Source of the DNA: Acanthosepion pharaonis
Taxonomy: Eukaryota; Mollusca; Cephalopoda; Sepiida; Sepiidae
Direction of reading: 5' to 3'
Assembly (NCBI GenBank): GCA_903632075.3
Contig: CAHIKZ030005408.1
Coordinates: forward strand, 2,613,501-2,677,500
DNA length: 64,000 nt
Shown in pieces: positions 32,690 through 42,718 of this stretch (the stretch's first letter is position 1; each line of letters begins with the position of its first letter). The position numbers and the translations under genes are program-made. The notes under the pieces were generated by a model. It was not told the origin of the DNA. It saw only the letters and a list, made by a program, of their open reading frames with translations, and made no database searches.

Positions 32690-33520
32690 GAGCCTGAGAG
32701 CAGATCTCTCCTCTGACCTAGCTTTAACAGCTCAGTAGTGGAAAAATTGGCTGATCACATTCAATACCTTGAAAATAAAACTAATGACATTCCATTATCA
32801 CCAAGCAAAGCATGAATTTTCCCATATTGCAATGAATGGGTACACTCTCAGATTGCTCAAGTGCCTTGAGCACCTAATAGGGCTTAACTCAACCCAGATG
32901 TCAAATGGAACTCGTACATACAATTTTTATCACTAAAGATACTGGAGATATGGTCAGTTCCCTGTACCACTCATGTAACCACAACCTTTACAAGAGCCAG
33001 ATCAGACCAAAATTGGTGAACTTTTGCCATATATGTGAAGGAGCTGAGCAGTCTTCACTTTCCAGTTTTCATAAAATCCAAAAATGTCAACTTGTCTTTG
33101 TGAGTAACAAATTATTTTCCAACATTCAACCTCTTTTGCACAGACAAAACATTGCAAGCATTTCACTGCTTCACCATTATTTCCATGGAAAGTGTTCAGA
33201 TGAACTACATTCTTTAGTTGCATCAGTTCTAACCTTCATTGCTAAGATCTGCCATGCTATATACATTGTAGCAAAACACCTTCATTTACTTTGTATTCTA
33301 TTGGTGAGATGTAAATTCCACTTGAGCAGCCTCTTCCCATGAACCGCTGCTTTTTGGAACTGATTCCTAAGAGAATGCTTCCCTGACTACTACAATCTTA
33401 ACCTATTCAAATCTAAGGTCAACCTTTATCTTCCTTACATATCCCCATAAACTGTGCCTCTTACTCTGTAACCCTCTAGCTCGAGTGGCTCTTGGTCCTT
33501 GTACAGAGTGAACATCATTG
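32690..33520 (+). pseudogene. Jockey/CR1-like LINE, C-terminal ORF, longest readable stretch
   Basis: One 145-codon frame (32905-33342) reads 'YKSQIRPKLVNFCHICEGAE', 'QSSLSSFHKIQKCQLVFVSN', 'LLHRQNIASISLLHHYFHGK', 'CSDELHSLVASVLTFIAK' and 'HLHLLCILLVRCKFHLSSLF'. This is the conserved C-terminal region beyond the RT thumb. The upstream 'KNWLITFNTLKIKLMTFHYH' is present in a different frame, and downstream 'NRCFLELIPKRMLP', 'NLNLFKSKVNLYLPYISP' is frame-shifted. Not functional. Confidence 0.85.
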
Positions 33521-33609
33521 TAAAGTAAAAAAAAATGTGAACCTTATCAACTTGTCAGTGAAGTCAAGTCTACAGAAGATAGAATCCATGAAGAGATTTT
33601 CTGATTCCT

Positions 33610-33800
33610 TTGTAGATAGAAAAGGAGTAGATAGGTTCACCTGCTGCCTGGTTCACACTCTTTTCCTTGCTTTTGAACAGGAGTCTAGGTTTATCCCTTG
33701 TTTCCTGTTTAGGATTGGGTTCTCATTTCCTTCTCCTAAAGTCTTCTCCTTTTCTTTCACTCCCAGTAACCCCTTGCATCTTACTACTTTTTATTGGGGT
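33610..33800 (+). mobile_element. Jockey/CR1-like LINE 3'UTR
   Basis: The region 'cttttgaacaggagtctagg' to 'tttcctgtttaggattgggt', then 'cactcccagtaaccccttgc' and 'tattggggtaaatgat', is the 3'UTR and end of the copy above. Inverted matches lie at 26200-26270 and 62840-62900. Confidence 0.65.
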
Positions 33801-34084
33801 AAATGATAAAAAAAAGAACAGCCACCTGCAACATGACATGCTACATTAATGAATGAAGACAGGCTTTTATAAGATCCACTAGTTTTCTTTTTCATAGTTG
33901 GAGAGAAGGTAAGTAAGTGCTTTGTTAGTATGATCCCTTTCTAGAAAATAAACCTTCATTTATATTGTTAACTTCTCCTTAGCTGACTTTATTTTTTTCT
34001 TTAAATGTTTAATACCGTATTTTTCGGCTTACAAGACACTGCTGCATGGAAGACATACTTTAATATTGGAAAGAAATTTATAAG

Positions 34085-34965
34085 GAAAGTGAATTTATAC
34101 ATATTGTTTTTGAGAACTGACAACAAAAATAATAAACACTACAGTGGAACCTCAGTTCATGAATTTAATTCGTTCCTGAAGGCCGTTCGTAACCCAAAAT
34201 GTTCATAAACTGAAACTATTTTTCCAATAAGAATCAATGTAGAGAAAAAGTCACAGTACAATAAAATTGGAAAAGAAAAGCACGCCACAACATATGAATG
34301 TATACAACACAGCGGTCAACTCAGAAATTATTCCGTTCATGTTAATTTGGTTCAGCTACGTTGTTCAACCAAAATTTTGTTCAATAACCGAGGCATTTTC
34401 ATCTCAAATTTTCTGTTCAAAAACTGATTTGTTTGACATGTGAGATGTTCAACAACTGAAATTCCTCTGTACTTATTATATTGTTTATTGGAATGATTGG
34501 CAAAACATTGGTTAATTACCAAATGATATGAACTTTATAACTTTAAATTGTAAATAATAAGGATTTCATATAATTGCTTCACATACTTGAAAATTTAGTA
34601 AATATTTATAAACTTATGAATAAAAAATTTTCATATTTATTTTTATATAAATTGGTAAATGATAATTATTGCATTGTATTAGCTTTCAGAATGCTGTTAG
34701 TATAAAATTATTCTTGTAAATAAACAATCTAATAAATAAATAGTGATTAATATTTTTGTTTTAAATTCTCAAGAACAAAAATATATAAACTCACATTCAT
34801 TATATGTCTAGGTTTTATTAGAAATCTAATCGTTGCTTTTTTTAAAAAAATAAACATTGCCGAGGAGTGAAGGTAGTTAAAATAATAGCGGTGTCAGTGG
34901 AAAAACCGTGCTTTTGACAAACTGTTTTTTTTTTGCAGGCATAAACATCTAAGCTTGATTACTTT
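34085..34965. mobile_element. Foldback element, second copy, left arm truncated, carrying a MITE
   Basis: From 'gaatttatacatattg' (34091) through the core 'gtttattggaatgattggca' to the right arm ending 'ggcataaacatctaagctt', it follows the element at 27478-28163. About 150 bp of the left arm are missing; in their place is sequence starting 'ataccgtatttttcggctta'. The 328-bp insertion at 34142-34469 interrupts the inner left arm. Confidence 0.8.
34142..34469. mobile_element. pogo/Tigger-like MITE with TA target duplication
   Basis: It is flanked by TA at 34140-34141 and 34470-34471. The left end is CAGTGGAACCTCAGTTCATG; the reverse complement of the right end is CAGAGGAATTTCAGTTGTTG. The CAGTGGAACCTC start is typical of Tigger/pogo-type terminal repeats. 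The uninterrupted sister sequence at 27681-27700 ('aaacactatttatttattag') shows the target contained a single TA. There is no transposase ORF. Confidence 0.85.
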
Positions 34966-34991
34966 TTATTATTTTAAACTATCTTCTCATT

Positions 34992-35330
34992 TTGGTTGAT
35001 ATAGATGTTATTATAGACACAATGTTTCTTTTTCAAAATATTTTTATATTGATTGATAAGAATGTTATTTTAAATACTATGTTTCTTTTATTACTTCAAA
35101 ATATTGTTCTCATCTTGGTTGATAAGAATGTTATTTTAGACACAATGTTTCTATTATTATTTCAAAATACTGTCCTCATTTTGGTTGATAAGTATGATTT
35201 TTTAGACACAATGCTTCATTTATTATTTCAAAATATTGTTCTCATCTTGGTTGATATAGATGTTATTTTAGACACAATGTTTCAGGAAACATCTGCTTTC
35301 TTATCAGCATATACTCTGTCTTTCACCTAA
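34992..35330 (+). repeat. 66-bp tandem repeat that keeps one reading frame open
   Basis: TTGGTTGAT-type starts lie at 34992, 35049, 35115, 35181 and 35247; the last spacings are exactly 66 bp. Because 66 = 22 codons, a 112-codon frame stays open and encodes a repeated VDKNVILDTMFLLLFQNIVL unit. Its residues are almost all hydrophobic and reflect AT-rich codons. I call this a repeat rather than a gene. Confidence 0.75.
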
Positions 35331-35374
35331 ATACATATTTACAAAACCCTACACAACAGAATACTAAACAACAT

Positions 35375-35625
35375 TTCTCAAGAGGCTTTTTTATATCTTC
35401 TTCTATATGCTGTGTCCCTTCAAGATATGGATGACCATGGCTTTCCAAAAATTCCTATCTCTTTGCTAAGGCAAACCATTCTGCTATCCATTCACATAAG
35501 CTCCCATCTCTCTTGCTTCTATTATGCCCTTGAGTTGAGTTTTCCAAGCCCTCCTTCCTCATTATAATGGAATTTCAGCTATCTCTTCCTGATTCTAAGC
35601 ATGTGTTCTTTTCATTACCAAAAGG
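35375..35625 (-). pseudogene. RTE-type LINE, extreme 3' end
   Basis: On the minus strand it gives remnants of 'LGIRKR-EIPL--GRRAWKTQL' and the 3'UTR ending 'aagggacacagcatatagaa'. The same 'agggacatgccacacagaag' end closes the copy at 63540-63991. Only the end of the ORF and the 3'UTR remain. Confidence 0.6.
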
Positions 35626-35639
35626 TTGATATAATTTGA

Positions 35640-37820
35640 ATAGTTTGGTTTGTTTGAGAATCAGATAGAAAAACATAGATTTGGTCTGCATGGGAGTCAA
35701 AAACGTAGACATAGGTATAATCAGTTATTAACTTTATGGGGAGGGTGGATTACCCCAGTACATGGGGATGCAATTGGTGTATTCTTGAATCCAGTGAAGA
35801 GATTTTGAACAATCCAATATATTTATTAATGCTGACAAAATTCATTAAAATTAAAAATAAATAAAAGTATTGTACCTCTAAAAGGATTCAACAGCTTAAC
35901 TTAAAAAGGTATTATGGATTTTATAAGAATGGTCACTAATTAATCATCATCAGCAGCAGCAGCAGTAGCAGTCCCATGACAGGGTGTGGTCATAAGTTTG
36001 ATGCACAACTGAGCACCTGACCTGTTCATTCCCTATATAAGTGTTGAAAGTTGGAGAAAGTTATTCATTTGTAGCATGTCTTAAAATGGAACTGGCAAAG
36101 TTTACTTCTCTCCATGTCAAACCACAGCTGATATCTTCCAACTTGAAGGTGGTCATGTATATGTGGCTGTTGATTCCATCAAGGGAACCCTTTGCCCTAG
36201 CTGCTGACCTCAGTTTAGAATTACCACTGTCCAGCAATGCCATGTCATCACTCCACTCTCTGAATTCATAGCTATGCAGCCCAGTCTACCCTATTGTGTT
36301 AGATTGCCATTGACCCTACAAGAAGATTCCTCTGCACTTTGACTGGTCTTGTTTTTAATCCTGTTTGGTGTCTAGCCACTCTTGTCACTAGAAAAGCCTG
36401 GTGGGGGGAAATGATCTAACCAGCAATGTGGAAGATAGTACTGAGGTATTAATTAACTAGCTTTTCCATTTCTATGTAGTTTGATGCACAACCACAAGCT
36501 TCTCATTCTGTGATCCACCATTTTTGCCAGTGCTGATGCAATAGTCTTGTGGGCCCTCACTGAATCTATGATACGGGGCCTCCTGAATCTATGATATGGA
36601 ACACCATTCACTCTACTGCATCTCAATTTTCATAAAGTAGGTATTCATATAAAATACAAATTTTATTGTAACCTAATGATGTACAATAATGAATCATATG
36701 CACTATAAGGTGAGCAATTCAACTAGAAAAATTGAAAATAAATACAATGTATCTAATTACAAATTAGCAGCACATCATAATAGATCATTCCATCTTAAAT
36801 AAATCAAGAATCTTTTGCAGCAATTTTTAACATCAGTTTGAGATTTTTCTTGTTAGAATGTTGAATAATTTAAATTTTTAACGCATTCAACATTATGGAC
36901 GAAAAATAGTGAATTTTATCCCCTTGTTTTTTTGAGACATAGCATGAGCAAAAAAAATTCAAGGATTTGGTTGAAAAAAAAACCCCTCTAGAATGACATC
37001 AAAATCCGGGGGTGGGGGAAGGTTTTATCCTCTAATAGTCAGTTGTTCTTAGTTTAATTTCTAATGTATATAAATGTAGGTAGAAAAAAAAACAAATGTT
37101 GATAAGATAGCAAGTGTCACAAGGTACTGCCCAGGTTTCCCAATCAGGCTCCCCACCCCGGCCACATCAGGAGGTTGGGGGGAAATTACACACCAGCCCT
37201 GCCTTCTGCACTTAGCTGTGATTACAAGTATTACTCTTTCTGTAGTTTTTAGAACCACAATTAGATGAGTAAATAAACTGGTTTCACAATTTATTTTAGC
37301 ACTTGTGGATTGTTATTGTAATGAAGATATCCCTTTACTCATTACACAACGTTTTTTGTTTTATGTATGAAACACTGCCAACTGACAGACAATTTACAGA
37401 AAATAATATCCCACTTCTTTATATCTGAAAAATGCCTGGGATTGGCATCTGGGGAGGCATCAGTGATTTGCCACTGCAGATGTTATTAAATTTCCTGTTC
37501 TCACAGAATAAACTTTTTTTTTTTTCCGGTAGAACCAAGATTCTAAACTGTAAAGATTTACAGCTACGAAAGAAGATTCCACCAGTTTTTTTGGTTTTTC
37601 ATCTTTGAATCTAGTGTGGTTGAGACTTAACATAATTAATAAAGTAGAATTATGTCTTGTTAGTAATTGCAGTAATATATACACAAGTGTAGAGTAATTA
37701 TCATGATTAAATGTAATTGGCAAAAATGCCTAACAAACAGAATTGACAAAGTCTCCAATAAACAATAAAAAAAAAAGAATGGGGAAAAATATTACTTTTT
37801 ATTTTATTATATTTTTAATA
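35640..37820. other. Unassigned intergenic sequence
   Basis: Nothing is confidently identified. It has a short CAG run (35950-35970), a duplicated 'gaatctatgatacggggc'/'gaatctatgatatggaac' pair near 36565-36600, and G-rich spots at 37007-37020 and 37150-37180. Open frames at 36041-36271, 37061-37258 and 37460-37723 show no family motifs. Confidence 0.45.
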
Positions 37821-37829
37821 TGTCGAGCT

Positions 37830-38070
37830 ATCTCGGATATTCACCAGTCTATGATGTCAATCATCACAGTCCTGCATCAAAGTCAGAAGGTCATTAGGAT
37901 GGCATCCTGTGTGATAACATAGATGGTCAATGTAGGCAATTATTGGGAGAATGGTCTATCTGGTGCCATGGCTAAGTGTCTAGAGTAGATCGCTCACAAG
38001 TTCTTGTTTTGTTCACCAGCAGTGTCCTGCAAAGTGCATTCTGTGTCTGCATAAGATTGTAGAAATATCA
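37830..38070 (-). pseudogene. Possible LINE C-terminal tail
   Basis: A minus-strand frame reads 'HTGCHPNDLLTLMQDCDD' + 'HHRLVNIRDSST', which resembles the 'DTG--PEDLP--M-DR--WR--V--IRA-S' ending seen in some LINE ORFs. The match is short and broken, so this is tentative. Confidence 0.3.
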
Positions 38071-38089
38071 GGGATAGGTCCATACAGTT

Positions 38090-38400
38090 GTCATTTAGTC
38101 GGATGTTATCTCCAAGATATGTTGAATAAAATCACATACTTTACCCTGTGTTGTTTCCAGGAAGCATTCCTGGAACTCCATTTTTAGAATATCTCACTGC
38201 ATTTTCTTGGATTTCCTCAATGTCTTTTGAAATCTTGTTGCTTTCAAGTGGGATTTGATTTTTGAAGAGAAAAATGTTGCAAGGGGCAAGACCTAGGGAA
38301 TATGGTGGCTGTCGAACTTTGGGAATGTCATGCTTTGCCAAAACCTGCTGCACAAGTCATGGTCACTGATGGTGTGGTGAGATGACCACACTCTACACAC
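38090..38400 (-). pseudogene. Mariner (Mos1/SETMAR-type) transposase C-terminus, inactive
   Basis: The minus-strand frame gives 'QQVLAKHDIPKVRQPPYSLG' and 'LAPCNIFLFKNQIPLESNKI', matching the mariner 'V--FLAKH-IP---QPPYSPDLAPCDFFLFPKLK' signature that holds the third catalytic aspartate. Here YSPDLAPCD has become YSLGLAPCN, so the catalytic Asp is Asn. It continues 'DIEEIQENAVR' and, after frameshifts, 'YLGDNIRLND', equivalent to the C-terminal 'YFEGD'. The N-terminus and terminal repeats are missing. Confidence 0.8.
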
Positions 38401-39077
38401 TTTCCTTCCAAGCACTGCTATAAACAATGGAAGTGAGCAGGAACGTATTAACTTAATGTACATGTGCAACAGAGTTCAAGGTTAATCTGTGCTGAGCGCC
38501 TTCACTCTGTGTATTTTAGCTCTATTACCATAGCAACTGTACTCATACTTTTTGACCATACCTCATATAGTTCTGCCTGTAGGGTTGGAGAAGTGAGGGT
38601 GAGAATTGTTATGTACAAATCACCGTCATTATATTTTCATGTTTATATGCTTTTATTATTTTTGTCAAAATGTTTGGTATCCAGTGGGAAAATATGCAAC
38701 ATTCTCCTTTATCAATCACCCACCACCCACCAAAAAAAAAAAAAACTCAGTCCATACTATGGATATGCTGTTCAGGTAGGCAAGGCAGGCTGTGCCTATC
38801 TGACTAAAATTATAAAAGTTATTTATTAAATATAAAAAGTTTTATGTTTTTTTATTTGCAAACTGTTAACCAGTTACTGGATGTTAAAATTCACTTAAAT
38901 GCATTAGTATAAAATACTTTTACTCATGCCTCCTCAACATAAAAATCGCCACCCCTTCAAGATATTTTGGTAACAGGCCTGCATTTATATTTCCATTAAT
39001 TTCTTTAAAATTTGGATGGCTACATCATCTCTCATGGAATTCAGAACATCACAAATTATACTAACATTGGTTTAAAG

Positions 39078-39748
39078 CAGTGGTTATTCAACAATTTTTT
39101 ACCCAAGGACCACTTTTACTCATAATTCTTTTTGGTGGATCCCCATAGCCATTCAATGAAAAAAAAAATAACTATATTTCTGAGATGAGATATTATGTAC
39201 ACTATTTACATTATTCGAACTATTGTCCTCATCTTTGTCGCCATTTTTATTACAATGTTTCATCCATTTCCGGCCTTCTTCAGGTGGTTGGAATATCGGA
39301 ATTAATAGGAGATAACTAACAAATGACATCCATTAAACATGGCACCTGGAACTAGAACAGTCTACCCCAATGAGCGAAATAAAGGGTTCAGTTTGACATT
39401 CCAAACACCTGAAGAAGGACAGAGCGTACAACAGCTGAAACGTTGTAATAAATATGGTGACAAAGATGAGGACAATAGTCTAAATAATGTAAATAGTGTA
39501 AAAAAAGATAAGTTTAGGAATTGTCTTATAGAAATAGGAAATGTATATGCTTTCTTTATATATAAACCTTATACAATTTATATTTTAACTTAATTTTGTT
39601 ATTATATTTTATTTTTTTTTATATTTTATATTGATTAATTTATATTAATATATTAATATTTAATTTTATTAATATTTAAAGTTATATTATTTATTATTAA
39701 TATATTAAATTAATTTATATAATAAATTATAATATTTATATAATTTTC

Positions 39749-39789
<41 letters not shown>

Positions 39790-40112
39790 CCTTCTTTTAT
39801 ATATCCTTCTTTGTTTTTATTCAACTTTTGCCATCAAATACCCGGTAAAGTAAAAGGGGTGCGAACTTACATTGTTTGATCACATTTTCTGCTAGTTTTT
39901 AAGAGTTGTTTTTCGAATTTTAATATTTTAATATGGTGTAGATTACTGTAGAAATTCCAAATTTCAGTTGTGACAACCACTCCGAAATGAAATTGCTCTG
40001 TGGACCACTAAAATATTATGGTGAACCCCCAATCTTCTATGTTTTTGTGTGGACCCCTAATAATGTTACATGGACCCCTTGGGTCCATATAGACATTGGT
40101 TGAGAACCACTG
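39078..40112. mobile_element. hAT element (non-autonomous), exact 8-bp target-site duplication
   Basis: It is bounded by GTTTAAAG at 39070-39077 and 40113-40120. The left end is CAGTGGTTATTCAAC; the right end reversed is CAGTGGTTCTCAACC, the standard hAT (Charlie/MER5-like) terminus. Inner similarity continues with 'acccaaggaccac' versus 'acccaaggggtcca'. No transposase frame is present. The 1035-bp length includes a nested SINE (39175-39503) and a TA array (39752-39787). Confidence 0.9.
39175..39503. mobile_element. Type II SINE, head-to-head inverted copy, nested in the hAT element
   Basis: The left part (about 39180-39295) is the 3' core and tail on the minus strand ('tattcgaactattgtcctca', 'ccggccttcttcagg'). 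The right part (39300-39500) is the body, core and tail on the plus strand ('gaactagaacagtctacccc', 'gatgaggacaatagtctaaa'). This is the same architecture as 18782-19049. Because it lies inside the hAT element, it inserted later. Confidence 0.8.
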
Positions 40113-40500
40113 GTTTAAAGAATACACATAATACAAGATTGACCAATGAAGATCAAACAATACAAAATTAAAAACACCAGAATTTCTTTCTCTCTTTTTC
40201 TGCATATCTCAGTTCCTGATGAAACTTTAATAAAAGTGAAACATGTTAGATTGATAAACGTTTCCTATTTGTTCTTTATCTTATCATATGTATGTATCAT
40301 ATGTATCATATTATAGATGTGAGATGTGCCATCTATGTAGTCAAGATAGGCAATACCTAATCTGACTATAATTATAAAAGTTACTTATTAAATATAAAAT
40401 ATCAAAGATTGCCATTTTAGCCTTAATTTGTAACTTAATTCACTAAATTTGATTTATAATTCAGCAAATGGTCATAATTTTCCTTTATCTTTCAACCTCA

Positions 40501-40501
<1 letters not shown>

Positions 40502-40545
<44 letters not shown>
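40502..40545. repeat. (TA)n microsatellite
   Basis: Pure TA array of about 22 repeats, directly left of a SINE-body segment. Confidence 0.95.
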
Positions 40546-40546
<1 letters not shown>

Positions 40547-40549
<3 letters not shown>

Positions 40550-40866
40550 CAATTCTCCCGTTGGAATCCTCTTCTTCTCCCTCCAGCTATGGGTTAAATA
40601 GCAGGACAGACTGGGTTCTATAGCCTTGGGTGGCAACTGGTCTAGGAGAAGGACAACTCTGAATTCAAAACCTGAGAGGGGTTGTTTGGGGACCTTGTGG
40701 CACATAGTGCACCAGGTCTCTGTATTTGGCCCTTCAAAAAGTGTGGATGGTCCTGCACGAAGCCTTCACCACTATAATCGAATCTCATGTGTCGGTGTTG
40801 GGCTGTCAGTTTCCTGGAAACTGATCTGCTTGACCCTCATACGTCGAACTCGACGGGAGAGTCGAT

Positions 40867-40870
<4 letters not shown>
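40547..40870 (+). mobile_element. SINE-related body with extended 3' region, between two TA arrays
   Basis: It starts with the common body ('gaatcctcttcttctccctc', 'cagctatgggttaaatagca', 'gggtggcaactggtctagga') and continues well beyond the short SINEs: 'ttgtttggggaccttgtggc', 'gtgcaccaggtctctgtatt', 'gtggatggtcctgcacgaag'. The longer copy suggests the SINE 3' part derives from a larger partner element. No coding frame is recognised. Confidence 0.6.

Positions 40871-40871
<1 letters not shown>

Positions 40872-40911
<40 letters not shown>
40872..40911. repeat. (TA)n microsatellite
   Basis: Pure TA array of 20 repeats, directly right of the extended SINE body. Confidence 0.95.
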
Positions 40912-40915
<4 letters not shown>

Positions 40916-41138
40916 GTATTGTTTTGTCTGTGTATTGGTTGATATATTGAAAAGTAATTGTCATCTTTGATAAAGGCTTATGTAAGCCGAAAGCTTAGAT
41001 TGGATTTAAACATGTATCAATATGGTGATTTTCTTCGTCTTTCAATGATAATGTTATTAAGTATATCAGACAATATGAAAGGAACTTACTTAAAATAAAA
41101 AGACAAAACTTGTCTATATTATTTAATGAAACATGCAT

Positions 41139-41140
<2 letters not shown>

Positions 41141-41190
<50 letters not shown>
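41141..41190. repeat. (AT)n microsatellite
   Basis: Pure AT array of 25 repeats. Confidence 0.95.
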
Positions 41191-41197
<7 letters not shown>

Positions 41198-41256
41198 TAG
41201 TTTTAACGTATGCTATATAAAGTGCTCAATATCAGGGATAGAGTGCATGTAAATAT

Positions 41257-41368
41257 AAAGGTGGTACTTTGAGGTCAACACCCAGTGGTAACAGTCTGAT
41301 GGCCTGAAGATTGTGTTTAAGCCTGAAACAGACTGTTGCCACTGGGTATTGACCTTAAAGTCCACTTT
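41257..41368. repeat. Inverted repeat, ~40-bp arms, 32-nt loop
   Basis: Left arm 41257-41297 ('aaaggtggtactttgaggtc ... cagtggtaacagtct') pairs with right arm 41330-41368 ('agactgttgccactgggt ... aagtccacttt') with about four mismatches. The short AT array at 41372-41385 follows. Probably a MITE-like or structured-RNA relic. Confidence 0.75.
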
Positions 41369-41451
41369 CATATATATATATATATGTTGATTGCCCCATC
41401 TTCACAGATAACTGCTGTCTTGCCCGTCAACACCTACATTCAATCTAGATC

Positions 41452-42167
41452 ATTGTTTCCTCTTGAATGACTTAGGTGGCTCTTCAAACCAGCAGCTGAT
41501 TTGCAAGGCCTATAGCATAGATAACAGATGTGCTCCAGAGTTTTCACAGGGTTAAGTGGATGTTGCTGTGGTAGGTCATCCTTGTGCACCACCATATGCC
41601 TCTTCAATCCAGATGTCAATTCACATACTTCCCTGCAGATCACACATGTAGTATTACTGGGTTGTGGAGGTAACACAGAGTGAGGTCATCTCTCATGTGA
41701 TTTCAGATGATTAACAAACCCAGCTTTTGATAGTAGGATACAACCACATGTCTTGCATTTCCAGCTTGCAGTGCTGTTATTCAAGCTCCTATTAATACCT
41801 TTCCTCAGATCCTTTTTCAGTGCTGCATGTGCTAAATTCTTTTTCTCTGCTGACTTACATCCTTCTACAACAGCTCTTCACCACTTATTGTGATCACTAG
41901 CAAGGTTTTCCCAGTCATCCTCTCCTATCCTAAGTTCTTTCAAGTTGTTCCTCATACAGTCCTTAAATCTCTTTTTTGGCTTATGCTGAGGGCACTTACC
42001 ATTTGCAATCTCACCATAAAATAGCTGCTTCGGCAAACTACTGTCATCCATGTGTACCACATATCCGGCCCATCTCACCTGGTTTTTAATCAGTAAGTTT
42101 TCTATGCTTGGACAACAGTGGTGTTTGGTATCATAGACTGACACTTTATGTTAAGGATTCTCCTTAG
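41452..42167 (-). pseudogene. LINE ORF C-terminus with three zinc-finger-like motifs, degraded
   Basis: Reading the minus strand: 'CLRRILNIKCQSMIPNTTVV', a frameshift, 'SIENLLIKNQVRWAGYVVHM' + 'DDSSLPKQLFYGEIANGKCP' + 'KPKKRFKDCMRNNLKELRIG' + 'DDWENLASDHNKW', one TGA stop, 'RAVVEGCKSAEK', a frameshift, then 'WKCKTCGCILLSKAGFVNHL', 'CVICREVCELTSGLKRHMVV' and 'CYLCYRPCKSAAGLKSHL'. The first part is the conserved post-RT 'RW-GHV-RM-D-R-PKQLLYGEL' block of a LINE. The tail holds three C-x2-C...H-x3-H units. With only two frameshifts and few stops it is better preserved than other LINE relics here. Confidence 0.85.
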
Positions 42168-42279
42168 ACAATGCATATATATATATACATACACATATAT
42201 GTATATAATACTACCATAAACATTTTTAGTGGGTACACATGTTTGAGTTAATATCCTAGTTTTTTGTATTTCGATAAAG

Positions 42280-42480
42280 GAATAAAAAAAACCCCGAAAA
42301 ATGTGCTTCACAATAGGAATTAAACCTGATATTAAAAAGGATACAATTTTGATTTGTATCAGGTGATAGAATTTTTCTTTAATAGGACTTCTTGATCTTG
42401 GCACTTTGTTATTCACTGTTTACAGAAATAAAAAAAACAGGGATATTAACTGACACACATTCACCCAGGAAAAATAATGT
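42280..42480 (-). repeat. Interspersed hairpin repeat, partial copy
   Basis: It shares with 56690-56910, in inverted orientation, the blocks 'tttaataggacttcttgatc', 'acaataggaatt', 'aaaaaggatacaatttt' and 'ttaactgacacacattcacc'. The inverted-repeat arms are less complete here. Confidence 0.65.
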
Positions 42481-42655
42481 TTATAGTAATAAGAAATAAT
42501 GTTGGAATAAGTTCATTTAAGATTAGATTGATATACATTTCCTATTTGTTCTTTAATTTTATCATATATATATATATATATATATATACATAGAGAGAGA
42601 GAGAGAAAGAGACTAACTTGCTATACCATTTAGCTACAGAAGAAGTGCCTGGTTA

Positions 42656-42659
<4 letters not shown>

Positions 42660-42718
<59 letters not shown>

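Noticed and set aside
34992..35330. 112-codon ORF as a gene
   Set aside because: It exists because a 66-bp repeat is a multiple of three and AT-rich; no start context, domain or conservation is visible.
36041..36271. ORFs on both strands at 36041-36271
   Set aside because: Overlapping frames with no recognisable domain and no splice context; region otherwise unassigned.
40472..40970. Tyr-Ile-repeat ORFs around TA arrays (also near 42102, 48949, 56246, 59762, 60363)
   Set aside because: TA arrays are open in several frames and give (Tyr-Ile)n; not genes.
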